Shown: positions 7,425 through 17,259, counted from the first letter of the stretch. The stretch is 64,000 nt of DNA from Streptomyces sp. YIM 121038 (GCF_006088715.1 NZ_CP030771.1:2976001-3040000); one strand, 5' to 3'. Notes: generated by a model not told the origin, from the letters alone. A program made the numbers and translations.

Positions 7425-9608
7425 TCACGCCGGGACCCTGACCCGGGCCGGAGCCTCCGTCGGGGTTTCGCCGTGGGAGACCTGCGGGAGCCAGCGAAGG
7501 CCCCGGGGGGTGTGCCAGTTGCGGTCGCCGAGGAGGGTCATGAGGGAGGGCAGCAGGATCATGCGGACCACCGTGGCGTCGAGGAGGACCGCGACCCCGA
7601 GCCCCACGCCCATCTGCTGCATGTCCTGCATGGACAGCATGCCGAACACCGCGAACACGGCCACCATGATCACCGCGGCTCCGGTCACGGCTCCCGCGGT
7701 CCGCGAGATGCCCTCGCGGATCGCGGCCCGGTTGTCGAGCCCCTGGTCGCGGGCCTCGCGGATCCGGGAGACCACGAACACGTGGTAGTCCATCGACAGG
7801 CCGAAGAGGACGACGAGCACGAACAGCGGCATCCAGCTCTCGATGGCGCCGGCCTTCTCCGAGCCGATGAGCGAGGCGCCCCAGCCGTGCTGGAAGACGG
7901 CCGTCATGACGCCGTAGGCCGCGCCCACGGAGAGCAGGTTCAGGGCGATCGAGGTCACCGCGATGACCACCGAGCGGAAGCTGAGGAGCATCAGCAGGAA
8001 GGTGACGGCGGCGATGAAGAGGAAGACCGGCACGATGCCCTCGCCGAGCTGGTCGGTGAAGTCCCGCGATCCGGCGAGCTCTCCGCCGACGTAGGCCTCC
8101 AGGCCGTCGGCGCGGGTGCCGGCGCGGAAGTCCCGCACGTCCGACCTGAGGTCGTCCAGGGCCTTCTTGGCGGCCGCGTCGCTGCCGGTGCCCGGCAGCG
8201 GCACCTCGATCTCGGCCACGTTCGCGGCCTGGTGCAGCGTCAGCTCGGCGCCCTTGCCCGCCTGCGCGGTGAGCGCGCGCAGGCCGTCACGGACCGGCGC
8301 CGCCCCGATGTCGTCGGCGTGCACGACGACGCGGGCGGGCGCGGGGCCGCCGGGGAACTCGTCGGTGATCTCCCGGTACGCCACGGAGAGCCGCGCGTCC
8401 GAGCCGAACTGCTTCTCCAGGCCGAGCTGTTCGGTCTTCATGCCGAGCGCGGGCGCGGCCAGGGCGAGCAGCAGCCCGGCGGAGGCGACGGCGAAGACCT
8501 TGGGCCGGGCGAGGACCGGCTTCACCAGGGACCCGGCGAGCGTGCCGCTGGCGTGGACGCCCTTCTTGGCCCGGCGGTTGAGGAAGGGGATGCGCCCGGC
8601 GTCGATGCGGTCGCCGAGCCAGGACAGGAGCGCGGGCAGGACGGTCACGGAGCCGAGCATCGCCACGCACACCACCAGGATCGTGGCGACGGCGAAGCCC
8701 TTGAAGAGGAGCAGGCCCGACAGGAACATGCCCGCCATGGCCACCATCACGGTGAGGCCGGAGACCAGGACGGCGCGCCCGCTGGTGGCGGCGGCGATCC
8801 GCAGCGCGGTCTCGGCGTCGTGGCCCGCGGCCCGCTCGTCGCGCTCGCGCCGCAGATAGAACAGGCAGTAGTCGACGCCGACGGCGAGGCCCATCAGGAA
8901 CATCACGGAGTACGTGGTCTCGGCCATGTGCACCGCGTGGCTGGCGAGCCCGAGCAGCCCGAAGGCGGCGACGCAGGCGGTCAGCGCGAGCCCGACGGGG
9001 AGCAGCGCGGCGACGACCGCGCCGAAGGCGACCAGGAGGATGGCGAGCGCGAGCGGCACCGCCATGAACTCGGCCTTCTTCAGGTCGTCGGCGAGCAGGT
9101 CCTTGAGGAACTTCTCGGAGCTGGCGTCGCCGAACTGGTGGACGGCGATCCCGTGCGCCTTCCCCGCGTCCCTGGCCTCGTCGACGGCCGCGAGCACCGG
9201 GTCGACGCGGTCGGCGGCCTGGTCGGACTCACCCTTGACCGCGAAGCGGAGCAGCGCGTCCTTGCCGTCCTTCGAGGGCAGCGGCGGCTGCACCTTCGTC
9301 GTCTCCCCGGTCTTCTCGATCGCCGCCGCGAGGTCCGCGGCCGCCTCCCGCCAGCCGTCGGCGGTGCGCGCGCTGACCATGACGAGTTCGGAGGCGGGCT
9401 CGTCGATGCCGGCGTCCTTGAGGATCGTCGCGGCCCGCGCCGAGTCGCCGGTGCCCATCTCGTCGTCGTCCGCGGTGACGGTGCCCGTGGCGCCGCCGAC
9501 GACGGTGGCGAGCACCACGAAGAGCAGCCAGCCGAGGATCGCCTTCTTGCGGTGGTGCGCGCTCCACACCCCGAGTCGTGCCGCGAGGTTCAGCCTCTTG
9601 GCGCTCAT
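7425..9608 (-). CDS. MMPL-family RND-type exporter
   Basis: This protein of about 727 residues has the MMPL layout: an N-terminal membrane segment (HHRKKAILGWLLFVVLA), a large extracytoplasmic loop and a five-helix bundle containing GLAVGVDYCLFYLRR. The loop and bundle are then repeated (GLSMDYHVFVVSRIREAR). The two GxxxDY/SMDYH motifs carry the proton-relay Asp-Tyr pairs of MmpL transporters. Members export lipids or drugs. The ATG at 9608 has GAAGG just before it; the ATG at 9623 is possible. It is divergent from the histidine kinase gene, with an inverted repeat between them, so the two-component system may control it. Confidence 0.92.
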   Translation of the reverse strand: MSAKRLNLAARLGVWSAHHRKKAILGWLLFVVLATVVGGATGTVTADDDEMGTGDSARAATILKDAGIDEPASELVMVSARTADGWREAAADLAAAIEKTGETTKVQPPLPSKDGKDALLRFAVKGESDQAADRVDPVLAAVDEARDAGKAHGIAVHQFGDASSEKFLKDLLADDLKKAEFMAVPLALAILLVAFGAVVAALLPVGLALTACVAAFGLLGLASHAVHMAETTYSVMFLMGLAVGVDYCLFYLRRERDERAAGHDAETALRIAAATSGRAVLVSGLTVMVAMAGMFLSGLLLFKGFAVATILVVCVAMLGSVTVLPALLSWLGDRIDAGRIPFLNRRAKKGVHASGTLAGSLVKPVLARPKVFAVASAGLLLALAAPALGMKTEQLGLEKQFGSDARLSVAYREITDEFPGGPAPARVVVHADDIGAAPVRDGLRALTAQAGKGAELTLHQAANVAEIEVPLPGTGSDAAAKKALDDLRSDVRDFRAGTRADGLEAYVGGELAGSRDFTDQLGEGIVPVFLFIAAVTFLLMLLSFRSVVIAVTSIALNLLSVGAAYGVMTAVFQHGWGASLIGSEKAGAIESWMPLFVLVVLFGLSMDYHVFVVSRIREARDQGLDNRAAIREGISRTAGAVTGAAVIMVAVFAVFGMLSMQDMQQMGVGLGVAVLLDATVVRMILLPSLMTLLGDRNWHTPRGLRWLPQVSHGETPTEAPARVRVPA

Positions 9609-9649
9609 GACCTTCGCCCCCATTGGTAAGCGTGAGTTAAGCGAGTTGA

Positions 9650-9660
9650 CGTGAATCACG
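9650..9660. promoter_or_regulatory. inverted repeat in the MMPL/kinase divergent region
   Basis: CGTGA-A-TCACG is a perfect 11-base palindrome, 42 bases upstream of the MMPL start; a second CGTGA lies at 9631. It is a candidate operator for an unidentified regulator. Confidence 0.35.
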
Positions 9661-9899
9661 CTAGGAATCGGCGGCGCCCGGCCCCAGCCGCCGAACCCCC
9701 CTCTCGGTGAAGCACAGGGCGAGGCCGGGGGGTGTCGTCAGGTACACCCCCGTTCCGGTGGCGGAACCGAATGACCCGGGCCGCCCCGACCAGGGAAACT
9801 GTCCTTGTGCCCGGTGTTCTCGAACACGGCGGGACACAGCGGGCCACGGGCGGACACCGCCGGACGCGGCCGGTCACGGCAGCCGAGGAGAGGGAGACC

Positions 9900-11177
9900 A
9901 TGAAGACGTCGAGGGTGCGCGAGAGCCTGCTCGCGGGAGCGCGCGGCCTGTATATGACGGTGCTCTCACTGGTCGGGTCGATCACGCTCTTCGTGCTCTC
10001 GGTGGTGTCGATCGTGCTGATCCCGCTCGGGATCGGCGTGTTCACCACCCCGCTGGTCCTGACCGCCGTACGCAAGTACGCGACGCTGCACCGCGTGCAC
10101 GCCGGGGAGTGGGCGGGCGTGCCGATTCCGGTCCCCTACCGGCAGGAGCCCGCGCGCCCTGCCCGCGGCGTGGTCGGGCAGGTGGAGCGGTGCGGCCGGA
10201 TGCTCAAGGACCCGGCGACCTGGCGGGACCTGCAGTGGCTCCTGGTGAACATGACCTTCGGCGTGGTCCCGGCGATCCTGCCGCCCGCCCTGGTCCTGTA
10301 CATGGCGTACGGCTGGGTCCTCGCCTGCGGCGTCTGGAAGCCGATCTACGACGCGGGCGGCGGCGAGTGGTTCGCCTTCATCCACGTCACCTCGCAGAAC
10401 GCCGCGTTCGCCGCCGCCGCGCTCGGCACCGCCTTCTTCGTACTGAGCCTGTACGTCAATCCGCTGCTGCTGCGCGCCCACTTCCAGCTCTCGCGCACCC
10501 TGCTGGCCCCGACGGCCACCATGCGGGAGCGGGAGCTCGCGCAGCGCGTGGACCGCCTGGAGGAGACCCGGCACGACGCCGTGGACAGCTCCGCCGCCGA
10601 GCTGCGCCGCATCGAACGCGATCTGCACGACGGCGCGCAGGCCCGCCTGGTCGCCATGGGCATGGACCTCGGCACCATCGAGGCCATCGTGGAGCAGAAC
10701 CCGGCCAAGGCCAAGGAGATGATCGCCAAGGCGCGGCAGAACTCCGGCGAGGCGCTCACCGAGCTGCGCGACCTGGTGCGCGGCATCCACCCGCCGGTCC
10801 TGGCCGAGCGCGGCCTCGGCGACGCGGTGCGGGCCCTCGCGCTGCGGCTGCCGGTGGCGACGGACGTGGACGTGGACCTGGCGGGGCGGGCGGACGCCTC
10901 GGTGGAGTCGGCGGCGTACTTCGCGGTGAGCGAGGTCCTGACGAACGCGGTCAAGTACGCGCAGGCGGAGCAGATCTGGGTGGACGTCCACCACACGGAC
11001 GGCATGCTCCGCATCGCGGTCACCGACAACGGCAAGGGCGGGGCGAGCGTCGGCTCGGGAACCGGCCTGAGCGGGATCGAACGGCGGCTCGGTACATTCG
11101 ACGGCATACTCGCCGTCAGCAGTCCCGTTGGCGGCCCGACCATGGTGACCATGGAGATCCCTTGCGAGTTGTCCTAG
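9900..11177 (+). CDS. NarL-type sensor histidine kinase
   Basis: This 425-residue membrane kinase has four to five hydrophobic segments in its first 190 residues, forming an integral sensor region without a large external loop. The HisKA_3 dimerisation helix follows, with phospho-acceptor His in ERDLHDGAQARL. The HATPase domain has VSEVLTNAVKYA, VTDNGKGG and GTGLSGIERRL. The ATG at 9900 is preceded by GGAGAGGGAG. The last 16 bases overlap the response regulator gene, so the pair is translationally coupled. The signal is unknown. Confidence 0.93.
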   Translation: MKTSRVRESLLAGARGLYMTVLSLVGSITLFVLSVVSIVLIPLGIGVFTTPLVLTAVRKYATLHRVHAGEWAGVPIPVPYRQEPARPARGVVGQVERCGRMLKDPATWRDLQWLLVNMTFGVVPAILPPALVLYMAYGWVLACGVWKPIYDAGGGEWFAFIHVTSQNAAFAAAALGTAFFVLSLYVNPLLLRAHFQLSRTLLAPTATMRERELAQRVDRLEETRHDAVDSSAAELRRIERDLHDGAQARLVAMGMDLGTIEAIVEQNPAKAKEMIAKARQNSGEALTELRDLVRGIHPPVLAERGLGDAVRALALRLPVATDVDVDLAGRADASVESAAYFAVSEVLTNAVKYAQAEQIWVDVHHTDGMLRIAVTDNGKGGASVGSGTGLSGIERRLGTFDGILAVSSPVGGPTMVTMEIPCELS

Positions 11178-11812
11178 CCGAAGACCTCTTCCTGCTGCGC
11201 GACGGCCTGGTGCGGATGCTGGAGGCGTTCGACTTCGAGATCGCGGCCGCCGTGGAGACCGGACCGGAACTCACCAAGGCCCTGGCGGAGCTCCAGCCGG
11301 ACGTCGCCGTCGTCGACGTCCGGCTGCCGCCGTCGCACACCGACGAGGGGCTCCAGTGCGCCCTCGCCGCGCGCCGCGCGCGCCCGGGCCTGCCGGTCCT
11401 CGTCCTCTCCCAGCACGTGGAGCAGCTGTACGCGCGCGAGCTGCTCGCCGACGGCACCGGCGGCGTGGGGTACCTCCTGAAGGACCGGGTGTTCGACGCC
11501 GGGCAGTTCATCGACGCGGTGCGCCGGGTCGCGGCGGGCGGCACCGCGATGGACCCGACGGTCATCCAGCAGCTCCTGTCGCGGCGGTCGGCGAACGAGC
11601 CGCTGGGCGCGCTGACCCCGCGCGAGCGCGAGGTCCTGGAGCTGATGGCGCAGGGCAGGTCCAACGCCGCGATCGCCGCGCAGCTCGTGGTGACGGAGCG
11701 GGCCATCGCGAAACACACCTCCAACATCTTCGCGAAACTCGGCCTTCCGGTCTCGGACGACGACAACCGCCGTGTCCTCGCGGTTCTCGCATTCCTCGAC
11801 CAGGGCCGCTGA
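11162..11812 (+). CDS. NarL/LuxR-family response regulator
   Basis: This 216-residue partner of the upstream kinase has a receiver domain at residues 1-120, with the acidic pair near residues 7-8, the phospho-acceptor Asp52 in VVDVRLPP and the Lys of LLKDR. A LuxR-type helix-turn-helix follows (LTPREREVLELMAQGRSN...AKHTSNIFAKLGL). The frame opens at a TTG at 11162 inside the kinase gene, with GGAG just upstream. No ATG or GTG is available at a suitable place, so TTG with coupling is the best start. The likely target is the divergent MMPL exporter or itself. Confidence 0.92.
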   Translation: MRVVLAEDLFLLRDGLVRMLEAFDFEIAAAVETGPELTKALAELQPDVAVVDVRLPPSHTDEGLQCALAARRARPGLPVLVLSQHVEQLYARELLADGTGGVGYLLKDRVFDAGQFIDAVRRVAAGGTAMDPTVIQQLLSRRSANEPLGALTPREREVLELMAQGRSNAAIAAQLVVTERAIAKHTSNIFAKLGLPVSDDDNRRVLAVLAFLDQGR

Positions 11813-11887
11813 TCAACTTCCGGTCGCCGTAAGGGATTTACCCGCTCCGCGTTGAACGCGGCGGGCTCCTGGTGCGTACGTCAGCCC

Positions 11888-13384
11888 ATGGGACGCACCA
11901 CACGACGCACGTCACGAAAACGATCAAAGCTGGCCGGGCGGGCGATCGCCGCGTCGGCGGCGCTCATCCTGGGCGGCGGCGGACTCGTCGCGGTGAATGT
12001 CTACGCGAACGCCGAGGAACGTCCGCCGCCGGACGTCCGGAACCAGAGCCAGGTCCAGGGGGACGGGCCCCGGGCGACCACCATCAGCTGTCCGGACGTG
12101 GGCAATCAGCTGCCCGCGGTCCCCAAGGACGCCCGCGCCGAGGTCGACCGGCGGCTCGCGGAGCTGGACAGCCAGCTCACCGAGGCGTACGCGCGCTTCG
12201 CCGAGGCCGAGAACCCCGAGGACCAGAGCGCGGTCCTCGATCCGCTGGAGGAGCAGCGGCGGCCGACCCTCGACTCCATCCGCACGGCGCTCGACCGGAG
12301 CGGCGAGGCCCCCGAGAACCTGGACGGCATGGCGCGGTGCACCATGCGCGCCGACGACGACGGCCCGCCGCAGCAAGGCACGGGCCAGGACGCGGACCAG
12401 GACCAGGGCGCGGGCCAGGGCCAAGGGCCGGGCCGGACCCAGGAGCCGGGCCAGGACCAAGGACCGGGCCAGGGCCAGGGCCAGGGCCAGGCGGGCAACG
12501 GCCCCGAGGCCGGGGACTTCGTCGACATCACCTCCGTACGGCCCAACGTCCAAAAGCCCCGCAACCAGCGCGGCGCGTCACGCGGCGCCTTCACCACCCG
12601 CTGCGGCACGAACGAGAACGGCAAGTTCAACCCGGACAACGTCATCGTGGCGCCCGGCGTGAGCAACGGCGCCCACCACATGCACGACTACGTCGGCAAC
12701 CAGGAGACCGACGCCTTCTCCAGCGACCAGGAACTCGCCGGCGGCCGCACCAGCTGCCGCAACCAGGGCGACAAGTCGACGTACTACTGGCCCGTCCTGC
12801 GGCTCCAGAACGGAAACGACGAGGACGACTCCGGTGCGGACGGCGGCGGCCGGGACAAGAACGTCGGCGAGATCCAGACGCCGGACCAGGTCACGCTGAA
12901 GTTCGTCGGCAGCCCCGTCGGCAAGGTCACCGCGATGCCGCGGTTCCTGCGCGTCATCACCGGCGACGCCAAGGCGTTCACCAACGGCGACGCGAACGCC
13001 AACGCCTCCTGGAGCTGCACCGGATTCGAGAACCGGCAGCTGAAGGACAAGTACCCGATCTGCCCCGAGGGCAGCGAAGTGGTCCGCACCTTCCGCTTCC
13101 AGAGCTGCTGGGACGGCCGGAACACCGACAGCGCCAACCACCGCACGCACGTCGCGTTCGCCGACCCGCGCAGCGGCCGCTGCCCCCGGGGCTTCCGCGC
13201 CGTGCCGCAGCTGGTGCAGCGCATCGTGTACGACGTGCCGCCGGGCCCCGGCTTCGCCGTGGACTCCTTCCCCGAGCAGCTGCACAAGCCCGTCACCGAC
13301 CACGGTGACTTCATCAACGTGTTCGACCAGAGGCTGATGCGACGCGTCGCCACGTGCCTGAACGAGGGCCGTCGCTGTTCTTGA
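11888..13384 (+). CDS. exported DUF1996 protein with Gly/Gln-rich linker
   Basis: This 498-residue protein has a Lys/Arg-rich start, a hydrophobic export segment (about residues 15-38) and an acidic coiled region at 70-150. A low-complexity GQ repeat linker (DNA about 12376-12495) precedes a C-terminal DUF1996 domain. That domain has CGTNENGKFNPDNVI, NGAHHMHDYVG, NHRTHVAF and CPRGFRAVPQL, with several Cys and conserved His. DUF1996 proteins are secreted and of unknown activity, often seen with sugar-active enzymes. No clear ribosome site precedes the ATG. The protein is probably surface-anchored or secreted, with the linker holding the domain away from the membrane. Confidence 0.85.
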   Translation: MGRTTRRTSRKRSKLAGRAIAASAALILGGGGLVAVNVYANAEERPPPDVRNQSQVQGDGPRATTISCPDVGNQLPAVPKDARAEVDRRLAELDSQLTEAYARFAEAENPEDQSAVLDPLEEQRRPTLDSIRTALDRSGEAPENLDGMARCTMRADDDGPPQQGTGQDADQDQGAGQGQGPGRTQEPGQDQGPGQGQGQGQAGNGPEAGDFVDITSVRPNVQKPRNQRGASRGAFTTRCGTNENGKFNPDNVIVAPGVSNGAHHMHDYVGNQETDAFSSDQELAGGRTSCRNQGDKSTYYWPVLRLQNGNDEDDSGADGGGRDKNVGEIQTPDQVTLKFVGSPVGKVTAMPRFLRVITGDAKAFTNGDANANASWSCTGFENRQLKDKYPICPEGSEVVRTFRFQSCWDGRNTDSANHRTHVAFADPRSGRCPRGFRAVPQLVQRIVYDVPPGPGFAVDSFPEQLHKPVTDHGDFINVFDQRLMRRVATCLNEGRRCS

Positions 13385-13471
13385 CGCCGCGGGCCGCCGG
13401 TGGCTGACCGCGCCCGGGCGGCGGGGCCGGGTACCGGCGCAGCCCCGCGCCCCTTCGGGTGCTCTGCGCGG

Positions 13472-13885
13472 TCAGCCCGCCGGTGTGTGGTGCGAGGACC
13501 TCTCCACCGTCCCGCCGAGGTGGCCGCGCAGCGCCCTGAGCACGCCCGGCTCGCCCACCGCGACCCACTTGCGGCCCACGAGGTAGCTGCCGCCGTAGTC
13601 CTTGGCCTGGTTGAGCCACTCGCGCTCGCCCCGGTCGGTGGCGAAGGTCGCAAGGACGAAGCGGCCGTCGCCGTTCCGGCAGTTCGCCCGGCGCAGCTCC
13701 GCCGCGTCCGTCTGGACGTCGGGCGCGCACTCGGCCCTCGCCGCGAGCTGCTCCAGGGTGCCGGTGGCCGTCGCGGGGCGCGCGGGCCCCGCCCCTTCGC
13801 CGCCGTCGCCCGCGAGCCCGGCCGCGATCACCAGGCCGATCGTGGTGGCCGAAACGGCCCCGGCCGCCCACACCATGCTCCTCAT
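13472..13885 (-). CDS. small exported hypothetical protein
   Basis: This 137-residue protein has an N-terminal hydrophobic segment (WAAGAVSATTIGLVIAAGLAG) and a short extracytoplasmic domain with two Cys (AECAPD and RANCRNGDG). I do not recognise a family. Of three in-frame ATGs, the one at 13885 is preceded by GGGAG at good spacing. Its promoter region is shared with the divergent GH89 gene, so the two could be co-regulated. Confidence 0.65.
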   Translation of the reverse strand: MRSMVWAAGAVSATTIGLVIAAGLAGDGGEGAGPARPATATGTLEQLAARAECAPDVQTDAAELRRANCRNGDGRFVLATFATDRGEREWLNQAKDYGGSYLVGRKWVAVGEPGVLRALRGHLGGTVERSSHHTPAG

Positions 13886-13997
13886 CCGCCGCTCCCGTCT
13901 CATCAGGTGATGTGAACGCGCCGTGTCCGTGCGTTCCGTCGCGCCCCGCAGGCCGCCCGGATACCGTGCGCCGCAGCCATCGACGCAGGGGGTACAC

Positions 13998-16900
13998 ATG
14001 TACGAGCCATCGCGACGCTCCGTCCTCGGCACCGCGGGCGCCCTCGGCCTCACCGGCCTGGGCACCGCCCTTCCGGCCGGGCCGGCCCGCGCGGCCGAAG
14101 GGCCCGTCCGGGGCCCGGCCTTCGATACGGATGCGGCGCGCGCCGTGCTCAATCGTCGACTCCCGCACCACGCGGACCAGTTCCGGCTCAGACTCGTCCC
14201 GGCGCACGGCCGCCGGGACCGCTTCCGCGTGACCGGGACGACGGGGCGCGTCGAGGTGTCGGGCACCACCCCCGCCGTGCTGCTCGCCGGAGTCCACTGG
14301 TACCTGAAGTACGTGTGCGGCGCGCACCTCGCCTGGAACGGCGGCCAGCTGAACCTGCCGCGCCGGCTGCCCGCGCCCGCGCGCCCGCTCACCCGGTCCA
14401 CCGCGCTCCCCCACCGGTTCGCGCTCAACGACACCAACGACGGCTACACCGCCCCGTACGCCGACTGGCCGTACTGGGAGCGCATGATCGACCTCCTCGC
14501 CCTGCACGGCTGCAACGAGGTCTTCGTCATCGCGGGCACCGAGGCCGTCTACCACCGGCTCCTGAAGGACTTCCGGTACACCGACGCCGAGTCCCGCGCC
14601 TGGCTGCCCGCGCCCTCGCACCAGCCCTGGTGGCTGCTGCAGAACCTGTCCGGCTACGGCGGCCCGCTCTCGCCGGAGCTCATCGCGCGTCGCGCGGAGC
14701 TAGGCCGCCGGATCGTGGACCGGCTGCGCGAGCTGGGCATGGCGCCGGTCCTGCCCGGCTACTACGGACACGTCCCCGACGGCTTCGTCACCCGCAACGG
14801 CGGCGACGCCCGCGTCGTCCCGCAGGGCACCTGGCACGGCTTCAAGCGGCCCGACTGGCTGGACCCGCGCACCGACGCGTTCGCGCGGGTCGCCGCGGCC
14901 TTCTACCGCCACCAGCGCGATCTGTTCGGCGCGGCCGGGCACTTCAAGATGGACCTGCTGCACGAGGGCGGCACCGCGGGCGACGTGCCCGTGCCGGACG
15001 CCGCGCGCGGCGTGGAGAAGGCCCTGCGCGCCGCGCACCCGGGCGCGACCTGGGTGATCCTCGGCTGGCAGGAGAACCCGCTGCCCGAGCTGCTCGACGC
15101 CATCGACAGGAAGAAGATGCTCATCGTCGACGGCGTCTCCGACCGCTACGGCAGCGTCACCGACCGCGAGAAGGACTGGGGCGGCACGCCCTACTGCTTC
15201 GGCACCATCCCGAACTTCGGCGGGCGCACCACCATCGGCGCCCGCGCGCACGTCTGGCAGGAGAAGTTCTTCGCCTGGCGCGACAAGCCGGACAGCGCGC
15301 TCGCCGGGACCGCCTATCTGCCGGAGGCCACCGACCGCGACCCGGCCGCCTTCGCCCTCTTCTCCGAACTGGCCTGGCGCGACGGCGAGGTGGACCGCGC
15401 CGCGTGGTTCTCCTCCTACGCCGACTTCCGCTACGGCGGGCACGACCGCGCCGCGCGGTCCGCCTGGCGCGCCCTGCACGACACCGCGTACCAGCACACG
15501 GCGGTGGAGCGCAGCGACCCGCACGACTCGCTGTTCGCGGCCCGCCCCGACCTGGCCGCGAACCGCGCCGCCGAGTACGCGCCGCGCGCCCTCACCTACG
15601 ACCCCGCCCGCTTCGACGCGGCCCTCGCGGGCCTGCTCGGCGTCGCACCGCGCCTTCGCGGCAGCGCCGCGTACAAGTACGACCTGGTGGACGTGGCGCG
15701 CCAGGCCCTCGCCCACCGCAGCCGCCAGCTCCTGCCGCAGCTCAGAGCCGCCTATCTGCGCAAGGACCAGGACACCTTCCGGGCCCTGTCCACGCTGTGG
15801 CTGCGCCTGATGCGGCTCGCGGACGACGTGACCGGCGCGCACGAGGCCTTCCTGCTCGGGCCGTGGCTCGACGACGCGCGGCGGCTCGCCACCGGCGACA
15901 CCGAGCGCGCCGAGTTCGAGCGCACCGCGCGGGCCCTCATCACCGTGTGGGGCGACCGCCCCACCTCCGAGGGCGGCAATCTGCACGACTACGGCAACCG
16001 CGAGTGGCACGGCCTGCTGCGCGACTTCTACACGCCGCGCTGGCAGCGGTGGCTGGACGAGCTCGCGGACGCGCTCGCGGCGGGCCGCGCGCCCCGGGCG
16101 GTCGACTGGTTCGCCGCGTTCGAGGAGCCGTGGACGCGCCGCCGCGACGACCATCCGCTGCGGCCAGTCACCGACGCGCACCGCACGGCCTCGCTGGTCC
16201 GGGACGCGCTCGCCCGCGCGCCCTACCAGGGCTCCTTGGAGGTCACCGCCGAGCCGCCCGCGTTCCCGCCCGGCGGCGGCGCCCGCGTCGAGGCCCGCTT
16301 CCGCAACGTCAACGGGCTGCGCGCCACCGGCCGCGTCGACTTCGCCCTCACCGGCATCGACGCCGCGCCCGACGGGCCGACGTCGCTGCCCCGCGTGCCC
16401 GCCGGCGGCTCCGGCACGGTCGCCTGGCGCGCGCACGCCCCCGGCACCCCCCTCGACCGGCCGCTGCGGCCCCTCCCCTACACGATCGCTGTGGAGTACG
16501 GTCCGCGGGGCGAGCCGCGGGTGCGGGCGGTCCACGAAGGCACCCTCTTCGAAGCCGGGCCCCTCGGCCCCGAGTGGCGCACCCACACCAACAACGCCGC
16601 CGTCTTCGGCGAGCTCGACGGGCGGTACGCCATCGACGGCGCCGGGGCCGATCTGTGGCGCGGCACCGCGGAGTTCGGCACGCTCTTCAGGCCGGGGGCC
16701 CTGCGGGACGGGGGCTCCGTGACCGTGCGCGTCGACTCCCAGGCGGCCACGGGGCCCTGGGCCCGGGCGGGCCTCGTCGCCCGCAACTCCCTGGCCGCCC
16801 CCGGCTCCCCGGGCTTCCTGAACCTGGCCGTCACCCCCGCCAACGGGGTCGTCCTCTCCTACGACACGAACGGCGACGGCACCCTGGACACCTACCGCCG

Positions 16901-17123
16901 CGTCACCGGGGTGAAGGCGCCGGTGCTGCTGCGCCTCTCCCGGGCGGGGGGCTCCTTCACCGGGGAGTTCTCCACGGATGGCGGGGCGTCCTGGCGGGCC
17001 GTCGCCACGGTGCCCCTGCCGGGGGTGGCCGCGGTCCAGGACGTGGGCCTCTTCATGACCGCGGCCAACGCCGGCGCGGGGGCCCGCGGCCTCGTCGAGT
17101 TCAGCGCCTGGCACCTGACCTGA
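13998..17123 (+). CDS. GH89 alpha-N-acetylglucosaminidase, Tat-exported
   Basis: This 1041-residue glycosidase is of the NAGLU family. It begins with a twin-arginine signal (RRSVLG followed by a hydrophobic stretch and AxA at about residue 32). A small N-terminal domain leads into the TIM barrel with HRFALNDTNDGY and WPYWERMIDLLALHG. Glu323 (LLHEGG) and Glu443 (LPEATDRD) match the catalytic acid/base and nucleophile of GH89. An alpha-helical domain follows, then a C-terminal beta-sandwich that looks carbohydrate-binding. Known members release terminal alpha-GlcNAc from heparan-type glycans or mucins. GGGGG lies before the ATG. It is probably secreted for glycan scavenging. Confidence 0.93.
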   Translation: MYEPSRRSVLGTAGALGLTGLGTALPAGPARAAEGPVRGPAFDTDAARAVLNRRLPHHADQFRLRLVPAHGRRDRFRVTGTTGRVEVSGTTPAVLLAGVHWYLKYVCGAHLAWNGGQLNLPRRLPAPARPLTRSTALPHRFALNDTNDGYTAPYADWPYWERMIDLLALHGCNEVFVIAGTEAVYHRLLKDFRYTDAESRAWLPAPSHQPWWLLQNLSGYGGPLSPELIARRAELGRRIVDRLRELGMAPVLPGYYGHVPDGFVTRNGGDARVVPQGTWHGFKRPDWLDPRTDAFARVAAAFYRHQRDLFGAAGHFKMDLLHEGGTAGDVPVPDAARGVEKALRAAHPGATWVILGWQENPLPELLDAIDRKKMLIVDGVSDRYGSVTDREKDWGGTPYCFGTIPNFGGRTTIGARAHVWQEKFFAWRDKPDSALAGTAYLPEATDRDPAAFALFSELAWRDGEVDRAAWFSSYADFRYGGHDRAARSAWRALHDTAYQHTAVERSDPHDSLFAARPDLAANRAAEYAPRALTYDPARFDAALAGLLGVAPRLRGSAAYKYDLVDVARQALAHRSRQLLPQLRAAYLRKDQDTFRALSTLWLRLMRLADDVTGAHEAFLLGPWLDDARRLATGDTERAEFERTARALITVWGDRPTSEGGNLHDYGNREWHGLLRDFYTPRWQRWLDELADALAAGRAPRAVDWFAAFEEPWTRRRDDHPLRPVTDAHRTASLVRDALARAPYQGSLEVTAEPPAFPPGGGARVEARFRNVNGLRATGRVDFALTGIDAAPDGPTSLPRVPAGGSGTVAWRAHAPGTPLDRPLRPLPYTIAVEYGPRGEPRVRAVHEGTLFEAGPLGPEWRTHTNNAAVFGELDGRYAIDGAGADLWRGTAEFGTLFRPGALRDGGSVTVRVDSQAATGPWARAGLVARNSLAAPGSPGFLNLAVTPANGVVLSYDTNGDGTLDTYRRVTGVKAPVLLRLSRAGGSFTGEFSTDGGASWRAVATVPLPGVAAVQDVGLFMTAANAGAGARGLVEFSAWHLT

Positions 17124-17160
17124 CCTCGCGGCGCGCCCCAGACCCGCCCCTTCCCGCTTC

Positions 17161-17259
17161 CTGGGGGCTCCGCCCCCAGACCCCCGCTCCTCAAACGCCG
17201 GAGGGGCTGAAAGATCTGCCGCAACCGGCGACAGTTCCAGCCCGTCCGGCGTTTGAGGA
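17161..17259. repeat. hairpin plus dispersed inverted repeat
   Basis: CTGGGGGC-TCC-GCCCCCAG (17161-17179) forms a tight hairpin just after the GH89 gene. The arms of a larger inverted repeat, 22 bases each, follow at 17188-17209 (starting TCCTCAAACGCCGG) and 17238-17259 (ending CCGGCGTTTGAGGA). Almost the same pair recurs at 27950-28000. A further GGGGGC/GCCCCC hairpin lies near 17292. These are gene-end elements and probably terminate transcription. Confidence 0.75.

Noticed and set aside
12376..12495. CAGGGCC-type repeats as a separate repeat element
   Set aside because: They lie in frame inside the DUF1996 gene and encode its Gly/Gln linker.
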